Source: CAZFBA01 sp964517135
Lineage (GTDB): Bacteria; Cyanobacteriota; Vampirovibrionia; JBFMGH01
NCBI GenBank assembly: GCA_964517135.1
Contig: CAZFBA010000007.1
Coordinates: 67,403-131,402, forward strand
Direction: 5' to 3'
Length of the DNA stretch: 64,000 nucleotides
The position numbers and the translations under genes are program-made. Of this stretch, positions 23,852 to 33,136 are shown in pieces (the stretch's first letter is position 1; the number at the start of each line of letters is the position of its first letter). The notes under the pieces were generated by a model, which was not told the DNA's origin, ran no database searches, and was given only the letters and a program-made list of their open reading frames with translations.

Positions 23852-26287
23852 TTAGTTTAATATATTCTGTAAAGCTTTATAACGGCGCTTATTTGTTACC
23901 TTGCTTTCTTTTTCACTGGCGTTTGATTTGTCTAATTGAACTTTAAGCTGGTCAATTCTTGTGTCTGTCGGAGGATGTTTATAATGAAGCAGGTTATTTG
24001 CCCCACTGGATGTACTTGTTGACAGATTTTCAATGTGATCTATAGTTGTTAAAAAGCCAACAAGCCCTGAAGGGTGATATTCTGTATTTAAAACATATAA
24101 AAGTCCATATTCATCTGCTTCATATTCAACTTCACTGGGGTATCCGTTAAACAGTGTTTCAACTATCATTGAGCCGGTTGAATCTTCTAAATAGGCATTA
24201 CAGCTGCCTCCAGAACATACATCAAAGAGTGATATAAGATCCGTAATAGAGTCTTCATATAAATAACTTATGATTTCTGCCAGTGCTTCAAGCTCTTCAG
24301 CTGTAATATCTGCTAAATCAGGGTCTTCTTCAATGCTTTTAATAAGCTTAAGGGTTTTATTATAGCTATCCCAGACGATTTCATAATTTTCAAGGTCATT
24401 TGCAGCACCCTGAATATCTGTTTTAGCTTCTTCTTTTACGTCACTATCCGGGTCTGGATGTGGATCAGGATCCGGATCCGGGTGTGGTTCAGGCGTGTCG
24501 TTATTTATAACCATCTCATTTGCTAACAGGTGAGGTGTTTGAGATGTATTAATGGAAATGGTTTCATTGTGTTTGTATGTACCTGCATGATTACCAAAAG
24601 TGCTCCCACTGAGAACAATATCGCCATTAGTAAAGTTGATATCAGAGTAATTTCCTATATAAAGATTATTGTGTCCCTGGCCAGCACTAATTACACCGGA
24701 AGATGTGATTGTTAATCCACCGTTTGAACCATATCTGAGCAGGGCAATAATACCGTCACTACTGCTTATAAGGTTACCAGAACTACTTATATTGATTATA
24801 CCATCTCTTGATAATAAAATAATATCACTGCTGAGTGTTTGAAGAGAGCCATTAACATTGATGGTATCCCCTACAACTCTAGCATCACCATTAACACGAA
24901 CAAGAGCATTAAAACAAACATCGCCTTCAGAGGCATTAACAAACAGGTTTGTTCCGTTATTGAAGTCTACGCTATCATTAAATTCAATGCCGGGCACACC
25001 ACCGGCAGAGGCAAGATATAAGTTACCTCTTGCATTCGGGTTTAACACAGTATCAGCCAGAAAAATATATTCAAGACTATCAGGATCAACTGTACCAGAG
25101 CTTTCAACAGTAACCCGGCCAGATGAAGGTTGTAATGTCAGGTAAAAATTACCCCCGGCATCACTTCCACTGCCATTTATAGCACTGACATAACCGCCAT
25201 TAAAGATTCTAAAGCTGGAAGTTGTAATATCAACAGTGCCAGCTGCGCCACTACCAACACTATCAGCTAAAATATTACCATTTCCGCTTCCACCATCGAA
25301 ATCTATAGAGCCACCGCTTTGTTTTGTAACAAGAGTAACTGATCCGGCATCTGCCCCACGACTAATAGCACTGGCATTAATGACCCCTGTTAAATTTATC
25401 ATATTAGTAAAAATATCTTCTGTATAGGCTTCAAATAAAACAGTACCTGACGGGGCATTTATTGTGCCATCCATCCAGACTGCACTTGATGTGCCAGCAG
25501 GAAGAGGTGTTTTATTATTAACTTCGCCTGTCCTGCTGTTCCAGTCGAGTTCTTTACCGGTAAAACCAGCTACGCTATCACCTTCTGGAACACTTATAAT
25601 ACCTGAAGAACCAATACTTATGTATTGCCCAAACATAAAAACACCGCTCTCATTAGCAATAAACTGGTTTGAGCCTACAGTAGTCAGAAAACCTCCTATA
25701 GAAATGCCTGATTGAGGGTCTGTAAATCTAAAAATACCTTCCGGGTTTATGCCTTGAGATACTAATCTGGATACATGGCTTGCATCATTTAGATCTGCAT
25801 AAGAGTATGTTCCTGAATTAAGGGGAAACATTGTATGACTGGATGTGGTAAGCAAAATGGATCCTGCATTAATAGAACCGCCCGGCATAACCATAATACC
25901 GTTAGGGTTTACAAAAATGAAGTTTCCACCAATAGAACTGCCTGCACCTCCTACCCTGCTGTTAATTGTTCCAGCAATACTGGATGATATCGGGCCATCA
26001 ACAATATTTATAGAGGTGTTTGCACCATTTAAAAGAACATTGGCAGTATCATTTGGCCCAACTGTAAATTGTGAATACCTGTTCATTATAGCTGTCTGAC
26101 TGCTTCCAACTGGTATAGATGCACCTGTGGCCTGAATGTTATACACTCCGGCTGCAGGATTCGTTACACTAGTAAACGATGGGTTTGGTGTTATGGTTGT
26201 TTGTGCCTGCAATGAGCCTACATTAAATGCTGTTAAGCATAGAATTGTTAGCAAAAATTGTAAAATGCGGCTTTTAATTTTAAACAT
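23852..26287 (-). CDS. Haemagglutinin-type (TPS-domain) exoprotein with M48-peptidase-like C-terminus
   Basis: Started at the ATG at 26287, preceded by GAGG 9 bases away (811 residues); an in-frame TTG at 26311 is less likely. A signal peptide ending LQAQ leads into a filamentous-haemagglutinin N-terminal domain (IMNRYSQFTV, then GGNFIFVNPNGIMVMPGGSI), the two-partner-secretion signal. A repetitive beta-helix follows to about 24510, then an Asp-Pro-rich linker (DPDPDPHPDPDSD). The last 190 residues resemble the C-terminal half of M48 metallopeptidases: EYEADEYGLLYVL supplies the E-x-x-AD third-ligand motif and HPPTDTRIDQL the usual HP-R-L end, but no HExxH is present. No TpsB transporter gene is adjacent. 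Confidence 0.72.
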   Translation of the reverse strand: MFKIKSRILQFLLTILCLTAFNVGSLQAQTTITPNPSFTSVTNPAAGVYNIQATGASIPVGSSQTAIMNRYSQFTVGPNDTANVLLNGANTSINIVDGPISSSIAGTINSRVGGAGSSIGGNFIFVNPNGIMVMPGGSINAGSILLTTSSHTMFPLNSGTYSYADLNDASHVSRLVSQGINPEGIFRFTDPQSGISIGGFLTTVGSNQFIANESGVFMFGQYISIGSSGIISVPEGDSVAGFTGKELDWNSRTGEVNNKTPLPAGTSSAVWMDGTINAPSGTVLFEAYTEDIFTNMINLTGVINASAISRGADAGSVTLVTKQSGGSIDFDGGSGNGNILADSVGSGAAGTVDITTSSFRIFNGGYVSAINGSGSDAGGNFYLTLQPSSGRVTVESSGTVDPDSLEYIFLADTVLNPNARGNLYLASAGGVPGIEFNDSVDFNNGTNLFVNASEGDVCFNALVRVNGDARVVGDTINVNGSLQTLSSDIILLSRDGIINISSSGNLISSSDGIIALLRYGSNGGLTITSSGVISAGQGHNNLYIGNYSDINFTNGDIVLSGSTFGNHAGTYKHNETISINTSQTPHLLANEMVINNDTPEPHPDPDPDPHPDPDSDVKEEAKTDIQGAANDLENYEIVWDSYNKTLKLIKSIEEDPDLADITAEELEALAEIISYLYEDSITDLISLFDVCSGGSCNAYLEDSTGSMIVETLFNGYPSEVEYEADEYGLLYVLNTEYHPSGLVGFLTTIDHIENLSTSTSSGANNLLHYKHPPTDTRIDQLKVQLDKSNASEKESKVTNKRRYKALQNILN

Positions 26288-26559
26288 TATGCTTACCTCA
26301 TAGTTAAACAATGTTTTATAATTAACTATAGTTTAAATTTCTAAAGAAAGAAATCAACTATTTAGAGCATACTTGTAAGCATTATACATGAAACTTTAAG
26401 TCTTTTATTATCTTTTTAATTTTTTTGATAAAAAAGAGAGGGTAAAATTTCTAAAAAAATATGTTTATAAAATAGAAAGGGTAAGCATAGCCACGAAGCA
26501 GCAAGCGAACCTGCCACCCATCTTTCCCACTTTGATGGAGGGTAAAGGAGATGATATAG

Positions 26560-26613
26560 ATGAAAAGATTTTACGATTTTCATAGTAAAAATCAGGTGAA
26601 GATCTGTGATTAA
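26560..26613 (+). CDS. Possible 17-residue leader ORF
   Basis: An ATG at 26560, preceded by AAAGGAG at a 9-base spacing, opens a frame MKRFYDFHSKNQVKICD that stops 50 bases before the glycosyltransferase start. The ribosome site is better than that of the downstream gene. It lies in a locally GC-richer part of a 376-base gap. The peptide resembles nothing I know. It may be chance. Confidence 0.25.
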   Translation: MKRFYDFHSKNQVKICD

Positions 26614-26663
26614 ATATTATAGTAAAATATAATTGTATAGCTTAAAAAAATGCCTGTCGAAAA

Positions 26664-27872
26664 ATGAAAGTACTTTATTTTACGTTTATTGAAAACCCAT
26701 TTGCACCTGAAACCCTTGGAGTAATGAGAAATCAGGTTATTAACCTTCTTAAAATACTTGGTAAAAAACACTATAATATTTCTATAACCTGGCTAGCTCT
26801 CGTTGATGAAAAGTTTTATAGACCTGATGAAACGCAAATTTCATTGCTGAAAGAAGAATTAAGAAAATGCAATGTTCAATTCATCTATCATACAGTGAAA
26901 TCAGGTATAATTAATTCCCGATGGAGTTTTGCAGAAAGCAAGTTAAAAGAAATTATTGAGTCTTATCAGCCAGATATAGTGCATGCACGGGTGTATCCTG
27001 CCGGGTATGTATCATTAAAAGTACGCCAAAAGTTCAAATTTTCTTACAGGGTTTTATTTGCCCCTAGAGGGGTTTATCCAGAGCAGGTAATGGAAAGAAG
27101 TGATCCTTTATCCGGATGGTTCAGGTATATTCTTTGGAAACAAAATGAAAAGTATCTTCTTCAGCAATCAGACCTGATTTCATGTGTTTCTCAGCCCTTT
27201 ATAGATCACTATAAAAAAATTGATAAAAAGGCAAAACTGAGATATATTCCCTGTTGCTTTAATCCTGATTATGCTGTATCTGAAGAGACAACAAATAAAG
27301 ATCTTAAAGAATTAATATTCAAAGAAACTGATTTCATATTTGTTTATTCAGGCAATTTATCTGCCAGATATTCATCAGAAAATCTTATAGTAGAATTTTT
27401 CTCTCAAATATCAAAAATTATGCCAGAAGCTGCCTTATTAATTCTTACTAAATCTCCTGTTGAAAGAATAAAATCTAAACTGAAAGCCATAAATCTCATA
27501 CACAGAGTACAATTTATAGGTGCAGACCCCCCTGAAATGTTTTCATATCTATCAAATTGTAATGCAGGTTTACTTCTCAGGAGAGAATCCCTGGTGAATG
27601 AGGTCGCTATGCCAACAAAATTTGCTGAATATCTTTATGCCGGCTTGCCAGTTATTGTGAGCCCTTCATTAAAAGGGGTTTCAGAGTTTATCAGTGCAAC
27701 TAACACAGGGATTGTTATAGATCCACATAGTATTAAAAATATAAAACCTGATTATATAAATAGTATAAAATCTATTGACAGAAATAACTGTAAGAACCAG
27801 GTTGAAAGGTTTACTGTTAGTAATATTGCTGAGATGGTTTATTCTGAATACCTAAATTTGCTTGATATTTAA
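26664..27872 (+). CDS. Family 4-like glycosyltransferase
   Basis: A 402-residue GT-B fold protein. N-terminal half: MKVLYFTFIENPFAPE, then IVHARVYPAGYVSLKVRQ and LFAPRGVYPEQ; C-terminal half: FVYSGNLSARYSSENLI, VQFIGADPPEMFSYLSNCNAGLLL and the donor-binding MPTKFAEYLYAGLPVIVS, where the E-x7-E-type nucleotide-sugar region is partly kept (KFAEYL). It is cytoplasmic and probably builds an envelope polysaccharide or glycolipid. The upstream ribosome site is weak. Its stop overlaps the convergent SDR stop by 4 bases. No other polysaccharide genes adjoin it. Confidence 0.85.
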   Translation: MKVLYFTFIENPFAPETLGVMRNQVINLLKILGKKHYNISITWLALVDEKFYRPDETQISLLKEELRKCNVQFIYHTVKSGIINSRWSFAESKLKEIIESYQPDIVHARVYPAGYVSLKVRQKFKFSYRVLFAPRGVYPEQVMERSDPLSGWFRYILWKQNEKYLLQQSDLISCVSQPFIDHYKKIDKKAKLRYIPCCFNPDYAVSEETTNKDLKELIFKETDFIFVYSGNLSARYSSENLIVEFFSQISKIMPEAALLILTKSPVERIKSKLKAINLIHRVQFIGADPPEMFSYLSNCNAGLLLRRESLVNEVAMPTKFAEYLYAGLPVIVSPSLKGVSEFISATNTGIVIDPHSIKNIKPDYINSIKSIDRNNCKNQVERFTVSNIAEMVYSEYLNLLDI

Positions 27873-28603
27873 AGATATTGACCGCCATCAATTCTTATAA
27901 CCTGTCCTGTAATATGTTTTGCTTTTTCTGATATAAGAAAATTAACCAGTTCTGCTACATCTTCAGGTGTACCTTGTCTTTTAAGTATTGTTTCATCTAT
28001 TGCTTTTTGAATAATATTGTCCGGGAGTTTCTCTGTCATTGAAGTTTTAATCATTCCCGGGGCAATAGCATTAACGTTAATGTTATATTTGCCCAGTTCA
28101 ATGGCTGCTGTCTTTGTAAGTCCTATTATACCTGCTTTTGATGCTGTATAGTTTGCCTGCCCTAATTTACCCCGAAATGCATTTATAGAGGTAATATTAA
28201 CTATTTTACCCTGTTTATATTCTCTAAAAACAGGGGTTATAGCTTTAATATAATTAAATGTTCCTTTAAGGTTAACCTCTATAACTCTGTCAAAGTCTTC
28301 TAATGGCATATTGTAAATGGTTGAATCTTTAATAATACCTGCACAGTTAATAAGAGCATAAGGTCTACCGGTATACTGTCTGATAAAGCTTATATTTTCA
28401 GCAGCTTTTTCATAGTTAACAACATCACTTTCGATGGTATCTATAAGATATCCATTTTTGGATGCATTTTTTTTCTTTTGTTCAAGCTTTTCTGCATCAA
28501 TATCAATAATAGTTACTTTATAGCCTGCATCAGCCAGTATAAAAGCTATTGAACCTCCAATATCACCGGCTCCACCGGTAATGATAGCTGTTCTGTTTTT
28601 CAT
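27869..28603 (-). CDS. SDR-family NAD(P)-dependent reductase, FabG-like
   Basis: A 244-residue classical short-chain dehydrogenase beginning MKNRTAIITGGAGDIGGSIA. It has the TGxxxGxG-type loop TGGAGDIG, the NCAG strand (ALINCAG), catalytic Ser in VNITSINA, YTASK with the catalytic Tyr and Lys, and NVNAIAPGMIKTSM. I start at 28603 because this ATG overlaps the stop of the crotonase gene by one base (TAATG) and opens exactly at the SDR fold. It may reduce a 3-oxoacyl or hydroxyacyl thioester, given the crotonase partner and acyl-CoA genes elsewhere in the window, but the substrate is unproven. Confidence 0.85.
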   Translation of the reverse strand: MKNRTAIITGGAGDIGGSIAFILADAGYKVTIIDIDAEKLEQKKKNASKNGYLIDTIESDVVNYEKAAENISFIRQYTGRPYALINCAGIIKDSTIYNMPLEDFDRVIEVNLKGTFNYIKAITPVFREYKQGKIVNITSINAFRGKLGQANYTASKAGIIGLTKTAAIELGKYNINVNAIAPGMIKTSMTEKLPDNIIQKAIDETILKRQGTPEDVAELVNFLISEKAKHITGQVIRIDGGQYL

Positions 28604-29595
28604 TAGAGATTGGTCTCCAGTTTTGAGCCACATATGCCGCAATATTCAAAGTTTTCCGGTATGCCTTCAGTATTACAATTCTTACAGGTTATTGTATTTG
28701 GTCCCCAGAGCATTTCAGAAGCAAAGCCATTTCTGGCTTTTTCTCTAACCTTTAGATAATCTGTTTCTCTTTTGTTGACAAAAGAGCTCATACCCTCATA
28801 GGTTTCCAGGGATCCAAAGTGCAAACTCAGCCATTCCTGTGCGTGGCCAATGGTCATATTCCAGCTAAAGTCTTTCCAGAAGTTTAGTTGTTGTCTTGTA
28901 TAACGTGTACACTCAGGAAATTTGTGTATAAGTTTCTGGCACATTGTATCAACTTCTTTATCAAGCTCATCATAAGGAACCACTCTGTTAATAAGCCCCC
29001 ATTCAAGAGCTTTATCAGCTTTTAAGGGTTCATTTAACAATAATATTTCACGTGCCCTTCTATCTCCGACCAGAATAGGCAGGAATTGTGTAGCACCACC
29101 GGCAGCGACAGAGCCAACACGTGTACCTACCTGAAATATTTCAACATGATCTGCTGCAATAGCTAGATCACAGGACATATTAAACTCATTTCCCCCACCA
29201 ACGACCATACCGTTTAACCTTGCGATAGTTGGTTTTCCTGCATTTCTTAATATGTTATGACAGTTTATATATACATTCATCCACTTCCAGAAATTACGGG
29301 GTTTTTTAAGAAAATTATCTGCGTATTCCTTTACATCACCGCCAGTACAGAATGCTTTTTTGCCTGCTCCTGTTAATATAACGACAGCAACACCATCATC
29401 AATGCTGGCATCCTGAAAGGCTAAAATCATTTCATTTAGTGTGTTCAGGGTATAAGCATTATATGCTTCAGGTCTATTAATTGTTATTGTTGCTATCCAG
29501 TCTTTTTTTGTATAAATAATATCTTTAAAGTCAAATTTTTCAGGTTTTTCTGGCTCCAAATAGTTTGTTTTAAAAGCATTATTGTGTTTCATCAT
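28603..29595 (-). CDS. MenB/BadI-like crotonase with a C-terminal zinc ribbon
   Basis: A 330-residue protein. The crotonase core runs from about residue 22 (DFKDIIYTKKDWIATITINR) to about 300, with the oxyanion loops FCTGGDVKEY and MVVGGGNEFNMSCDLAIA. The second catalytic Glu of enoyl-CoA hydratases is missing: the segment reads VGTRVGSVAAGGATQFLP, close to the GPKVGS form of MenB and BadI, which cleave or cyclise ring compounds. The last 30 residues carry CKNC...CGICG, a zinc-ribbon that ordinary crotonases lack. AAGGGG precedes the start. It is coupled to the SDR gene. Likely a CoA-thioester lyase or hydrolase; substrate unknown. Confidence 0.75.
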   Translation of the reverse strand: MMKHNNAFKTNYLEPEKPEKFDFKDIIYTKKDWIATITINRPEAYNAYTLNTLNEMILAFQDASIDDGVAVVILTGAGKKAFCTGGDVKEYADNFLKKPRNFWKWMNVYINCHNILRNAGKPTIARLNGMVVGGGNEFNMSCDLAIAADHVEIFQVGTRVGSVAAGGATQFLPILVGDRRAREILLLNEPLKADKALEWGLINRVVPYDELDKEVDTMCQKLIHKFPECTRYTRQQLNFWKDFSWNMTIGHAQEWLSLHFGSLETYEGMSSFVNKRETDYLKVREKARNGFASEMLWGPNTITCKNCNTEGIPENFEYCGICGSKLETNL

Positions 29596-29691
29596 TTTAA
29601 ACTGTACCCCTTGAACGTTTTTATTGTTTTGTAGACGTGAAAAATTATAACCTTTAAGGCTTATACTATTTATATTTATATAAAACTTTAT

Positions 29692-30906
29692 TTATCGCTG
29701 CCAGAACTTCCACCAGTCTTTTTTACTGGCTTCTTCCAAGGCTTTTACGACCTGACTGGCATAGTTTCCTGCTTCTCCATCGGGGTCTAGCTCCATTGCT
29801 TTATAGAAAAAGCCTTTAGCATCTTTATTTTTTCCTAGTTGAAGATAGCAATTGGCAATATTTGAGTGACTCCAGGCATCATTAGGCTGAAATTTAATCA
29901 TTGTATTATATTGCTCAATAGCACCCATCCAGTTATCTTTTTTGCTGTATATTCTGGCAAGACTGAAATAGGTTCTGGGGTCTGAAGGTGATAGTTGTTG
30001 TATTTCTAAAAAGCATTCTTCAGCTTTTTCAAGGTTATCCTGCTCTTCATATGCCAGTGCTATGTTCATATAAGGGTTTATATAACTGGGATAGTGATTG
30101 ATAGCTTTTTCCCAGTAGGTTATGGCCTCTGAATAGTTTTCTTTAAGAGCACAGCAAGAGCCTATTTCCGATAGATAATATGAGATAAGCGCATCAGAAG
30201 AAGAGTTTTCTATAGCCAGTTGATAATATTTTGTTGCTTCTTCATAATTTCGCTTATTTTTCATTATTTTTCCCATTTCCATATAAGGAAATTCAAGTTC
30301 AGGTTCAAGTTTTGAGGCTGAATTCAGATATCCTAGCTTTTCAGAATGCGTACTTGCTTGTTTCTTAAAGTGAACCAGAGCTTTATAAGCTTCAATATCC
30401 TTAAATAATGGCTCATCCAGATACTGTTTAATAACATAATCTATTTCAATATTGATATTCTCAATAATATTATTGGCATTAAGGCTCAAAAACTGGTTAA
30501 AAAGGGTAACATTAATTGTGTAATCTACTTCTGTCATATATGTAAAGCAGTCTGCGGCGCTTTCCCAGTTTGCTATAACTTCAAAATTAATAATGTTATA
30601 CAGGTCAATGAATACCTTGGAGGCAAAACCAGATTCATCTGTGTCAAATCTCCCGACAATAGCATAGTGTGCGCTATAGCGATCAGCCAGCAATCTTATT
30701 GCAGAAAGACTATAAGTATTATCAATCGGTTTAATAGGTGTATCAATTTGTTTTTGCTTAACATCAATAATCTTAATATTGTTAACAGGAAACAGTTTGT
30801 ATTCTATACCCTGAATAATTAGATGCTCAATATCCAGAGCAGCATTGCCATTTCTGCCTGTAATAAATGGTAAAATCAATAATCGTTTGTTTGTCTGAGT
30901 ATTCAT
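29692..30906 (-). CDS. TPR protein with an N-terminal TolB/GNA1162-like domain
   Basis: A 404-residue soluble protein without signal peptide. The first 130 residues (RLLILPFITGRNGN..., then YAIVGRFDTDESGFASKVFIDLYN) resemble the small alpha/beta domain seen in TolB-N/GNA1162-type proteins. Residues about 165-390 hold six or so TPR repeats, such as YEEATKYYQLAIENSSSDAL and MGAIEQYNTMIKFQPNDAWS. The C-terminus is KKDWWKFWQR. The ribosome site is weak. It sits between the crotonase and J-domain genes on the same strand. No enzymatic function is visible; a scaffold role is inferred. Confidence 0.6.
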   Translation of the reverse strand: MNTQTNKRLLILPFITGRNGNAALDIEHLIIQGIEYKLFPVNNIKIIDVKQKQIDTPIKPIDNTYSLSAIRLLADRYSAHYAIVGRFDTDESGFASKVFIDLYNIINFEVIANWESAADCFTYMTEVDYTINVTLFNQFLSLNANNIIENINIEIDYVIKQYLDEPLFKDIEAYKALVHFKKQASTHSEKLGYLNSASKLEPELEFPYMEMGKIMKNKRNYEEATKYYQLAIENSSSDALISYYLSEIGSCCALKENYSEAITYWEKAINHYPSYINPYMNIALAYEEQDNLEKAEECFLEIQQLSPSDPRTYFSLARIYSKKDNWMGAIEQYNTMIKFQPNDAWSHSNIANCYLQLGKNKDAKGFFYKAMELDPDGEAGNYASQVVKALEEASKKDWWKFWQR

Positions 30907-31104
30907 AATTTAAAGTGCTACTTATTCTTTTGTTATACCGTGCAAATTTTTCAGGTCTTTAATATGCAGGGACTAATAGTTAAATTGTCAATTTAATTGT
31001 TTGGTTTAGAATTCATATTATCTGATTTTGCTTAAATAATAAAGGGTTTTTTAATAATTGTGTAAACTTTCTGAATTCAGGCCTTTTATCGTAATTAAAT
31101 TGTT

Positions 31105-32766
31105 TTATCGTTCATCAAAATTGAACTTTATATCTACGTAGTCATTGGTATAGTTTTCTGGCAATGGTTTAAAAGGCGCTGAATCATTAATTGCTCTAAT
31201 AGAAGCATTATCAACTGTTTTATTTCCGGAACTCTTTATCAGCTTCAGGTTAAGCAGTCTGCCATCACGTGCGACTCTAAATACAACGATTGAGCTGTAA
31301 TCTGGCAATTCTTGAGGTACAGTCCAGTTATTGAGGACATCATTTTTAATGTAGTCAGTATATTCTTGAATACTTTTAAATGATGTCTCTCTTTGCCCCG
31401 GAAAAATAACAGGAGGCAGCGTCTCTTCAGATGATAAATTATTATTATCAGGTATTTTAGTATGTTCTGGACTGATTTCCTGGTTTTCATGAGGCAAATA
31501 GACATCTGTATCATCTATTTCAGTTTTATCTTCTGGCATTGAACTATCTTCAACTATGACCTGTTCTGCTGTTACTGCTGAAAACTCAATCTGGTCTTTT
31601 ATATGTTCCTCTATATAAGTTATAAAAGTTTTTTGAGGGTTTTCAAGTGTTACAAAAGCCTTTTCTATACCAAATAAATTTCCTTTTTCGCTTTTAACAT
31701 AAAACATTTCATTATCGTGATAAAAAACAACGTATCTCTCGGGTGCTTTTAGAACTTTGACAACTTTATGATTCTTATCATATACTTTTATTTCCGGTGC
31801 TTTTATTTCTGCAATAGGGAATGAGTCAGGGTATTCATTCTTTTCAAGCAGCCCACCATAGATATAACCTTCGTTTTCTCCTGATGAAATATAATACCAG
31901 CCATTAGGTTGATGTTTGATTACATTGACTGTCGTACCCTGAGATAGTTTACTGACAACATTATCCCACTCTGTTGTTGGAGCAGACCTCAGATTAACAG
32001 GTATACCAAGGTCAAAAATCTTTGCCTGATAGACGCTGTTTTCTTCAGGTATATTTAATTTTGTCCCTGATTCATCATTATTGCTCATACCAGCAAAATA
32101 AGGGTTAAAAAGGCTTTTAGAATCTTTATTTAAGTAAAGGTATCCACCTACAATTCCAAATATAGCTGCAACAAATATTATTAATGTAAACGTAATTATT
32201 TTATTATAAGGTATATCAGCTATTTCTACTCTGCCATAAATCTTTTGAGCCTCTTTTTCAGGTATATCAAACACCCTTGATACCATTAACTTAAGATTAT
32301 TTAATTCATCCGGGGCAAGGTAGGGCTCATATGTCTTTAATATTTTCCATACAGGGTTATTAATAGCATCAGAATTTGCTATTGTAGACCTTTTCTTTAT
32401 TACTTCATCGTATATTTCCTGATATACTCTTGATTTAGCCGGATTATGGTTTACACTCTCAAAAGTAATTTGCTCATAAAGCATATTAATAAAGTTTTGA
32501 ATGGTCATTTTAGAAGGCTTATACTCAGGATATACAGGAGGTAAATCAATGTTAGCAAGTGTATTGAGTGATTTATCATACTCCTGCCTCTTCTCTGGAT
32601 TAATAAGTATCTCATAAGCTTCTTTTATTTTGTTGTACAACATAGCATCACCTTCAGGCGAATCAGGATGATACTTGTCCGCCAGGGCTTTATAGGCACT
32701 ATTAATTACCTCTGTTGAGGCATCAGGCATAATTTGAAGTATTTGATAATAATTTTTTACAGGCAT
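31105..32766 (-). CDS. J-domain / SH3 / TonB C-terminal-domain membrane protein
   Basis: A 553-residue, single-pass protein. Residues 1-67 form a J domain with intact HPD at 33-35. A helical region follows, then one membrane helix at about 190-212. Beyond it are a bacterial SH3 domain (about 245-312; VNLRSAPTTEWDNVVSKLSQ opens it), an acidic Pro/Glu/Asp-rich linker, and at 468-553 a TonB/TolA C-terminal domain (FRVARDGRLLNLKLIKSSGN, then AIRAINDSAPFKPLP in essence). Topology places the J domain in the cytoplasm and the rest outside. The function of the combination is unknown; it could couple cytoplasmic Hsp70 to the envelope. Only a weak ribosome site precedes the ATG. Confidence 0.75.
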   Translation of the reverse strand: MPVKNYYQILQIMPDASTEVINSAYKALADKYHPDSPEGDAMLYNKIKEAYEILINPEKRQEYDKSLNTLANIDLPPVYPEYKPSKMTIQNFINMLYEQITFESVNHNPAKSRVYQEIYDEVIKKRSTIANSDAINNPVWKILKTYEPYLAPDELNNLKLMVSRVFDIPEKEAQKIYGRVEIADIPYNKIITFTLIIFVAAIFGIVGGYLYLNKDSKSLFNPYFAGMSNNDESGTKLNIPEENSVYQAKIFDLGIPVNLRSAPTTEWDNVVSKLSQGTTVNVIKHQPNGWYYISSGENEGYIYGGLLEKNEYPDSFPIAEIKAPEIKVYDKNHKVVKVLKAPERYVVFYHDNEMFYVKSEKGNLFGIEKAFVTLENPQKTFITYIEEHIKDQIEFSAVTAEQVIVEDSSMPEDKTEIDDTDVYLPHENQEISPEHTKIPDNNNLSSEETLPPVIFPGQRETSFKSIQEYTDYIKNDVLNNWTVPQELPDYSSIVVFRVARDGRLLNLKLIKSSGNKTVDNASIRAINDSAPFKPLPENYTNDYVDIKFNFDER

Positions 32767-32910
32767 TAAAATTTTTCTTTACAAAATAACCGCTCTTATC
32801 AGTAAGTTGTCCTTTATTCATCTCATTATAGCAAAGCAAAACAGCGAATAGATGACTTCTTTAAGATTTGAAACGTTCAGAAAACATTATAAATTGGAAT
32901 AAAAACACAG

Positions 32911-32937
32911 ATTTAAGTGTATTTAGTACACTTAAAT
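32911..32937. other. Perfect 11-bp inverted repeat (27-bp hairpin)
   Basis: ATTTAAGTGTA and TACACTTAAAT are exact complements around TTTAG. There is no T-run after it on either strand, so it is not an intrinsic terminator. It lies about 145 bases upstream of the J-domain gene and 200 bases upstream of the tRNA, in a 370-base gap otherwise empty; an operator is plausible. Confidence 0.55.
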
Positions 32938-33112
32938 AACATTTTAAATACTTTTTTCCATTCAACTGAAAACGGATCTTTGATCATATATTACAGGTAT
33001 ATTCGTTATTTAAACTCTGTTAAGGCTGTTTATGTTTGATTTAAATGTTTGTATTGTTGTAACAAACTTTTAAATTCTTGGCTTGATATCTTTATTTTGA
33101 AAACGCAGGTTA

Positions 33113-33121
33113 TGCTATACT
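33113..33121 (+). promoter_or_regulatory. Extended -10 promoter of tRNA-Thr
   Basis: TGCTATACT is an extended -10 element ending 15 bases before the tRNA 5' end. No canonical -35 is found at 17 bases, which fits extended -10 promoters. The moxR promoter candidate has the same form (TGGTATACT). Confidence 0.5.
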
Positions 33122-33136
33122 ATTTTTACAGGAAAT

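Noticed and set aside
24839..26099. Several plus-strand frames opposite the haemagglutinin gene
   Set aside because: They are antisense shadows of a Gly/Ser/Asn-rich repetitive coding sequence.
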